DNA from: Acanthopleura granulata
Taxonomy: Eukaryota; Mollusca; Polyplacophora; Chitonida; Chitonidae
Direction of reading: 5' to 3'
DNA: 64,000 bases
Assembly (NCBI GenBank): GCA_016165875.1
Contig: JABBOT010000010.1
Span: 15,649,357-15,713,356, forward strand
The position numbers and the translations under genes are program-made. How positions within the stretch are numbered: position 1 is the stretch's first letter; each line of letters opens with the position of its first letter. A model generated the notes under the pieces. The model was not told where the DNA came from, made no database searches, and was given only the letters and a program-made list of their open reading frames with translations. Positions 60,301-64,000 of the stretch are shown here, piece after piece.

Positions 60301-62713
60301 TTGTTGAGTGTGACTGTTGCCATGGTAACCAGATAGCCATTGTCATACATATAGTACTTGATGAATGGATATGATTCCAGTTATTTTCCATGTACAGTTT
60401 TAATTTTTGGCTGATGCATAGATACACAGATGCTAATGTGTTGCAACTCATGTGTCCATTTTCGTTTTTTGGTAGATGTATAGATACAAAGGTGATGATG
60501 GACATCTTTGTACATATACTTCTATGGCTGCCATGATAATTAGAGCCCCCACCCCCAAAACCGTGTAACAGGATGAGAACTGTAATTTACCTGCCCATAT
60601 TTCTGAAACCATTTCTTTCCAAACTCATTGTTTTATGTGTACTTTTTCATCAAACCCATGAATTCAAAGTACTTTCACACACACGATGCTGCTGGTATTT
60701 GTTTAATGTGTTTCAAACAAATGCATTTCTGCGAGCATATATTGTTGTTCACCAGGCCCCAGGATCACGAAGCTGCCTTAGACTTAAGTCAGACTAAGTC
60801 TTAACTTGTTGTTCTAATCCTAGACTTAGATAGGATCTTAAATGCTAATTTTCATATATGTCAAGAAGGTCTAGGACAACATTTAGTATTGAAATAAACA
60901 TTATTAAGGTGTGTCACAATTTTAAGTAGGACACTGTTTTGAATTTAAAACTGAGTATGTCTTAAGTGTAAGATAGCTTTGTGATCCCGAGGCCTGAACT
61001 CTTGGTTAGTCATTCTGCTGTCCGACTTGAGCACATCTGTCAGTCCAGCCTGATTTTATAAAGCCGTTATGCCTTGAGAGGATTGTGTGCCCACATCAGA
61101 CATTTTGAATGAGATAAAACTAGAAAGGATCATTTGAGGAAAGTAATTAAGTTGATAGTGTTGAACAAAACTATCCAACTTGTTTTATGTGCTAAAGTCA
61201 GTCAAATTATTATCGATTTGAGTTCATGCTGAAAAAATGATACCATGATGAAATACCACAGAAAATTTGTTTTGTATCATATTTGTCCTCTAAAAAATTT
61301 TGAAGGCAAGTAAATGCCATGGAATATTATATTTGTTACTGGAAAGGGGAAATCAATCTAACCTGTAAGCAAATCTGAAAACATTTTAAAACACATCTCA
61401 ATATCAGGCAAACTAAGTAAATTAGACGTATACATCTAAGTGCAGAGAATTTGTGAGATCTCCGTACTGTTAGCTGTTATTGATTGTTAACTGTTAGCAG
61501 CTAAAATTGGTTAGAATCTCCGCACTGATTGTCAGCTGTTGGTGTGGAGAATTGGTTAGAACCTCCATAATGATTGCTAGCACTTCACCTGGAGAATTTG
61601 TTAGAATCTCTGTACTAATTGTCAGTTGTCAGTGTAGAGAATTAATGGGAATCTCTGTACTGATTGCCAGCTGTTCGTGTGGAGAATTGGGTAGAATATC
61701 CATACAAATTGCCAGTTGTTAGTGTGGAAAATTAGTTAGAATCTCCTTACTGATTATCAGTTGTTACGTTACAAGGTGCCCTGTTTCTGGGAGGCCTGAA
61801 CCTGGTCCTAGGAACTGTCAGCTACCTACACACCATCTTCAGAGTGAGGCAGTCCATCCACATGTCCATGATTGGGGCAGGGCTCCACACCCTGGCTGCC
61901 CTCACCCACCTGGGTATCTGGCTGACGGTCGTAATCACCTACCTGGGCTATGTGGAGTCGGAGGAAGAGGCCAGGCACCCAGGTAAATCAGAGACTGCAA
62001 ACACTGGGTGTAGTGCATGGGCATAATGAATGTCAACATAGCGCTCATTAAATTCTAAAAATGACCTATAGGAAGAGGAAATTTTGAAAAAGCAAATAAA
62101 TATCATGCCGTATTAATTTGGCGCTGAAAGTTACATTTTTCCAGTGAAGTATCATCCTGCCTTCCAGGTAGCCTCCAAACACTTAATTATTACCTTTGTC
62201 ATGACCAAATTGTTCAACAGGCAGTGAAGAAATACCTAAGTATGACATGTACATATACAAATAAGTCCATACATTGAAATACATATAATCATTAAACAAA
62301 CTTGATATATAAAGTGGAATAGAGTCAAGAAAAAGTATCCAGGTAGAAAGTGAAATGTTAAATCAGAATCAGGTTAGTATAACATAGTAGGTACTTTTAG
62401 TAGTAACTTATTTATGTATGCAAATAAACGTTAACATTTAGATAGAAAGTAAGCCTATATGGGAGCAAAATCTGCATATAATTAACCACAGATTAAGAAC
62501 AAGCTGGGTATGACCACGAGAGTGTGCTGATCTATCTCGATACAGTATGGACCCATTAGTATAGTGTACATGTAGCCATAAAAGTACATGCCAGAAAAAA
62601 ATGTTAAACATGTCTGTTACGTTTCATTTGTGTTTTCAGGTAGCACAGGCCTGGAGGGCTTTGAGAAGGGGATATTTGTGGACTCCAGTGTAAGAAAAGA
62701 TCCGTCTAAATGA
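57376..62713 (+). CDS. TMEM160: TMEM160-like mitochondrial membrane protein, 250 aa, 5 exons
   Basis: Exons: 57376-57723, 58546-58570, 58949-59047, 61776-61982, 62640-62713, all GT-AG and in frame to TGA. The start ATG at 57376 has a strong context (AGCACCATGG). The conserved core runs YLSWCRNTYLA, VGVGMW, LFLGGLNLVLGTVSY, MSMIGAGLHTLAALTHLGIW and VITYLGYVE. It follows the order and spacing I know from vertebrate TMEM160: YLSW-RN motif, GGL...G..SY, then a last hydrophobic helix. Three hydrophobic segments lie in the C-terminal half. The N-terminal ~110 residues are basic, poorly conserved, and probably contain a mitochondrial presequence. Human TMEM160 is about 188 aa, so this protein is longer, mainly at the N-terminus. 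Exon 2 is only 25 nt. The molecular role of TMEM160 is not known to me beyond mitochondrial inner-membrane location. Confidence 0.8.
57785..58080 (-). repeat. Three tandem copies of SINE type 1 tail plus flank
   Basis: In intron 1 of the TMEM160-like gene. A unit of about 120 bp occurs three times. It consists of ATTATAAAGGCAAATGTGAA, AAGTATTTAATTATTTATTT, the tail GATTGGTTTTTTACGCC and CTCAAGAATATTTCAC..CATCCAGCATGA. The third copy continues into the rest of a reverse-oriented SINE type 1 (58020-58345). So the SINE 3' end and its genomic flank were amplified together after insertion. Confidence 0.8.
58020..58345 (-). repeat. SINE type 1, reverse, split by a 60-bp insertion
   Basis: The body runs from the tail at 58020 through CACAGGTTGCTGGCTGACC to CCCACGTCCACAGA. 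It is interrupted by the 60-bp element at 58176-58235. It then resumes with GAGGAAGCCAGCATGAG, the reversed B-box region (GTACTTGAACTCACAAC) and the head ending GAGCCCCGGCAGCCCC. Confidence 0.8.
58164..58247 (-). mobile_element. 60-bp SINE-end insertion with 12-bp target-site duplication
   Basis: CACGTCCACAGA occurs at 58164-58175 and again at 58236-58247. It brackets a 60-bp sequence with ATGAATGAATGA, TTATGGCTTAACGCCACATC and GGCAATATCTCAGCCATATC. The host SINE is continuous when the insert and one duplication are removed. The insert matches the paired copies at 1930-2045. On the minus strand it ends in (TCAT)n, as a retroposed SINE 3' end would. Confidence 0.85.
58478..58530. repeat. T-rich tract upstream of TMEM160-like exon 2
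   Basis: Runs of T with C (TTTTTTTTTTCTTTTC and so on), just upstream of the acceptor TTTTGACAG at 58545. It forms an unusually long pyrimidine tract that may help define the 25-nt exon 2. Confidence 0.7.
59380..60500. repeat. ~155-175-bp degenerate tandem repeat
   Basis: In intron 3 of the TMEM160-like gene. The unit contains CAACTCCAATTGTTTTCC, TTTTTGGTGGATGCATAGAT, CATTTGTCCATTTCCATGG and TTGCCATGGTAACCAGATC. About six units are present; CTACAAC anchors lie at about 59583, 59737 and 59908. The open frames 59438-59713 and 59720-59935 are copies of this repeat. Confidence 0.75.
60753..60996. mobile_element. MITE-like element, 244 bp, ~38-bp terminal inverted repeats
   Basis: The left end CAGGCCCCAGGATCACGAAG is followed by CTGCCTTAGACTTAAGTC. 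Its reverse complement, with few mismatches, closes the right end (CTTAAGTGTAAGATAGCTTT, then GTGATCCCGAGGCCTG). The interior is AT-rich and non-coding. It lies in intron 3 of the TMEM160-like gene. No clear target-site duplication was found by eye. Confidence 0.75.
61440..61775 (+). repeat. 46-bp tandem array abutting the exon 4 acceptor
   Basis: In intron 3 of the TMEM160-like gene. The unit is GAGAATTNGTTAGAATCTC, CGTACTGATTGTCAGCTGTT and AGTGTG, with anchors 46 bp apart. About seven units run without a gap into the real acceptor: the last TTGTTACGTTACAAG replaces the usual TTGTTAGTGTGGAGA and is followed by exon 4 at 61776. The frame 61507-61722 is repeat-derived. Confidence 0.85.
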
Positions 62714-64000
62714 TGAACACAGAAGATGTTAAATGTAGATATAGGAGTAGATAAAAAGATATATTTTTTTACCTGGCGACTAATTATCCCTATTTATTGC
62801 CTATATGTAATTATCATATAACTGTCAGGCTTTCTCAAACTTCTGAATCTTAATATTAGATTATTTTTTTACGTTTGCGTTTCTTTATTTGTGCTGTCAT
62901 TTTTCCCCAGCGTTCTCTCTCTGTCAAGCTGTAACTGTTTTGCTGTTATATACTCCAGGGCTTTATTGATAAAGATAATGTGTTAAAGAGTTTGTGTTAA
63001 TGGACAACTTAAAGCTTTGGCCGGAGAAATTTGCCCAACAGAACTAATGAGGTTAGAATACTGTTACTTATAATTGAGGTTTTTACAGGGTTCGCACTAG
63101 CTCTTGTGATTGAACTCTTCACTTCAGTGTTTAACTTCCGAATTTCATCTTGTGTTCGTGTCAGACCCTGGGTCTTCTGTGAGCAGATTGGTTGTGTACT
63201 GCATGACACTAAAGTGAAAAAAAACAACCGGTTTCATATTGCATGTATTGCGTTCTTTTATGCATGTATTGCATTATTTTTATGCAAGCCATGCGTTGTG
63301 GTGTATTATGCAATATACCCTAACGCCATGTACCTCGTCAGTCTGAGACTTTAAATCTGTGTAGGCCCTATGTTTCCTCATTGACCGTAATGGATCGCCA
63401 GACACAGAACTAAGATAAAGAATTTATGTATTGTTGGTGCTACTATTACGTGTTTGTGTTATTTAATGTTCAAATCTGTCAAATGTAGCTTTTATATACC
63501 AGGCTTGTTAATTGGTATGAATAATCACATTGCTCTCACCTCATGCTCCTGAACTACCATTTCTGAACGGTTCCACAAATTCTGAAGCAGAAATCGGTAA
63601 TCATTCTTCGGACCAATCCTGGCGAAACCTTTTTTTCCTTTTCCTTTTTTTTCACCGTTATACATTTTCATCGTGTATCAAGCCCGCACGAATAGATATC
63701 AGACGAATGGAATGCAATCATATAGTTACCATGCATGTAAAACATAAAGGACGTTTTGTAAATATACCTGCATACATTATATAATATTATTTATTATTGT
63801 TTAGTATTCAATTGCGACATGTGGAAAAGTTCGTCAGTAACATGCCATTGGCCGACGTTAACCCACTTGCAGTCCTCTGGCTTCCTCATCAGACAAAAAA
63901 GACCACCAGCGTAAAAGTGAATAATTTTTAAGTAAATCCCACAAAATAATCAAGGAAATAAAAATATGCCCGCTTTCAGTATCACGGATGGAGGAAACCA
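62714..64000. other. Spacer downstream of the TMEM160-like gene
   Basis: It should begin with the 3' untranslated region. No gene or clear polyadenylation signal was recognised near the stop; AATAAA appears only near 63957. A SINE type 4-like fragment lies at 63815-63945 (ACATGTGGAAAAGTTCGTCA, then CCGACGTTAACCCACTTG). Open frames at 63009-63354 have no recognisable product. Confidence 0.5.
63815..63945 (+). repeat. SINE type 4-like fragment
   Basis: GACATGTGGAAAAGTTCGTC, AGTAACATGCCATTGGCCG and GTAAAAGTGAATAATTTTTA match the pattern of 25985-26100 and 42195-42320, with strong divergence. Confidence 0.45.

Overview
This window is eukaryotic. Genes are split into short exons with GT-AG introns, coding density is low, and the spacer DNA holds tRNA-derived SINEs, a decayed non-LTR retrotransposon, MITE-like elements and many degenerate minisatellites. 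The SINE types (one ends in ACCAATCAAATAAATA; another has a GGACTCCTCGTC core and a CACTCACTCACTC tail) and the protein divergence suggest a lophotrochozoan marine invertebrate, probably a mollusc or brachiopod. That placement is inference from remembered repeat types, not a database result.

Four protein-coding genes can be built. Three are paralogous AMP-forming acyl-CoA synthetases of the 4-coumarate:CoA ligase / luciferase-like type. Gene A (4256-21956, +) and gene B (31726-40809, +) lie head to tail; gene C (42044-51166, -) converges on B. Each has 11 coding exons with the same intron positions and phases, giving 565, 570 and 560 aa. All three are open and keep the P-loop, the A5 and A8 motifs and the C-terminal catalytic lysine. 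All have Arg/Ser-rich, mitochondrial-presequence-like N-termini; only A also ends in a peroxisome-type tripeptide, SQL. The fourth gene (57376-62713, +) encodes a 250-aa homologue of the mitochondrial membrane protein TMEM160 in five exons, one of them 25 nt.

Layout: 1-4255 spacer; 4256-21956 gene A, whose 8.6-kb intron 6 holds a 2.7-kb element with ~155-bp terminal inverted repeats; 21957-31725 spacer with two SINEs, a broken RNase H-bearing LINE (about 23990-25480, -), further SINEs and an (AT)n tract; 31726-40809 gene B; 40810-42043 short convergent spacer; 42044-51166 gene C; 51167-57375 spacer with a 1.1-kb degenerate tandem repeat and SINEs; 57376-62713 the TMEM160-like gene; 62714-64000 spacer.

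The most unusual signal is a set of minisatellites made from splice junctions. In gene B, nine 64-bp units copy the acceptor and first 54 nt of exon 6. In gene A, four ~97-bp units copy the acceptor and start of exon 7. In gene C, about nine 71-bp units copy the end of exon 6 with its donor. In the TMEM160-like gene, a 46-bp array runs into the exon 4 acceptor. In A and B most of the copied acceptors have lost their AG, and those that keep it would shift the reading frame if used.
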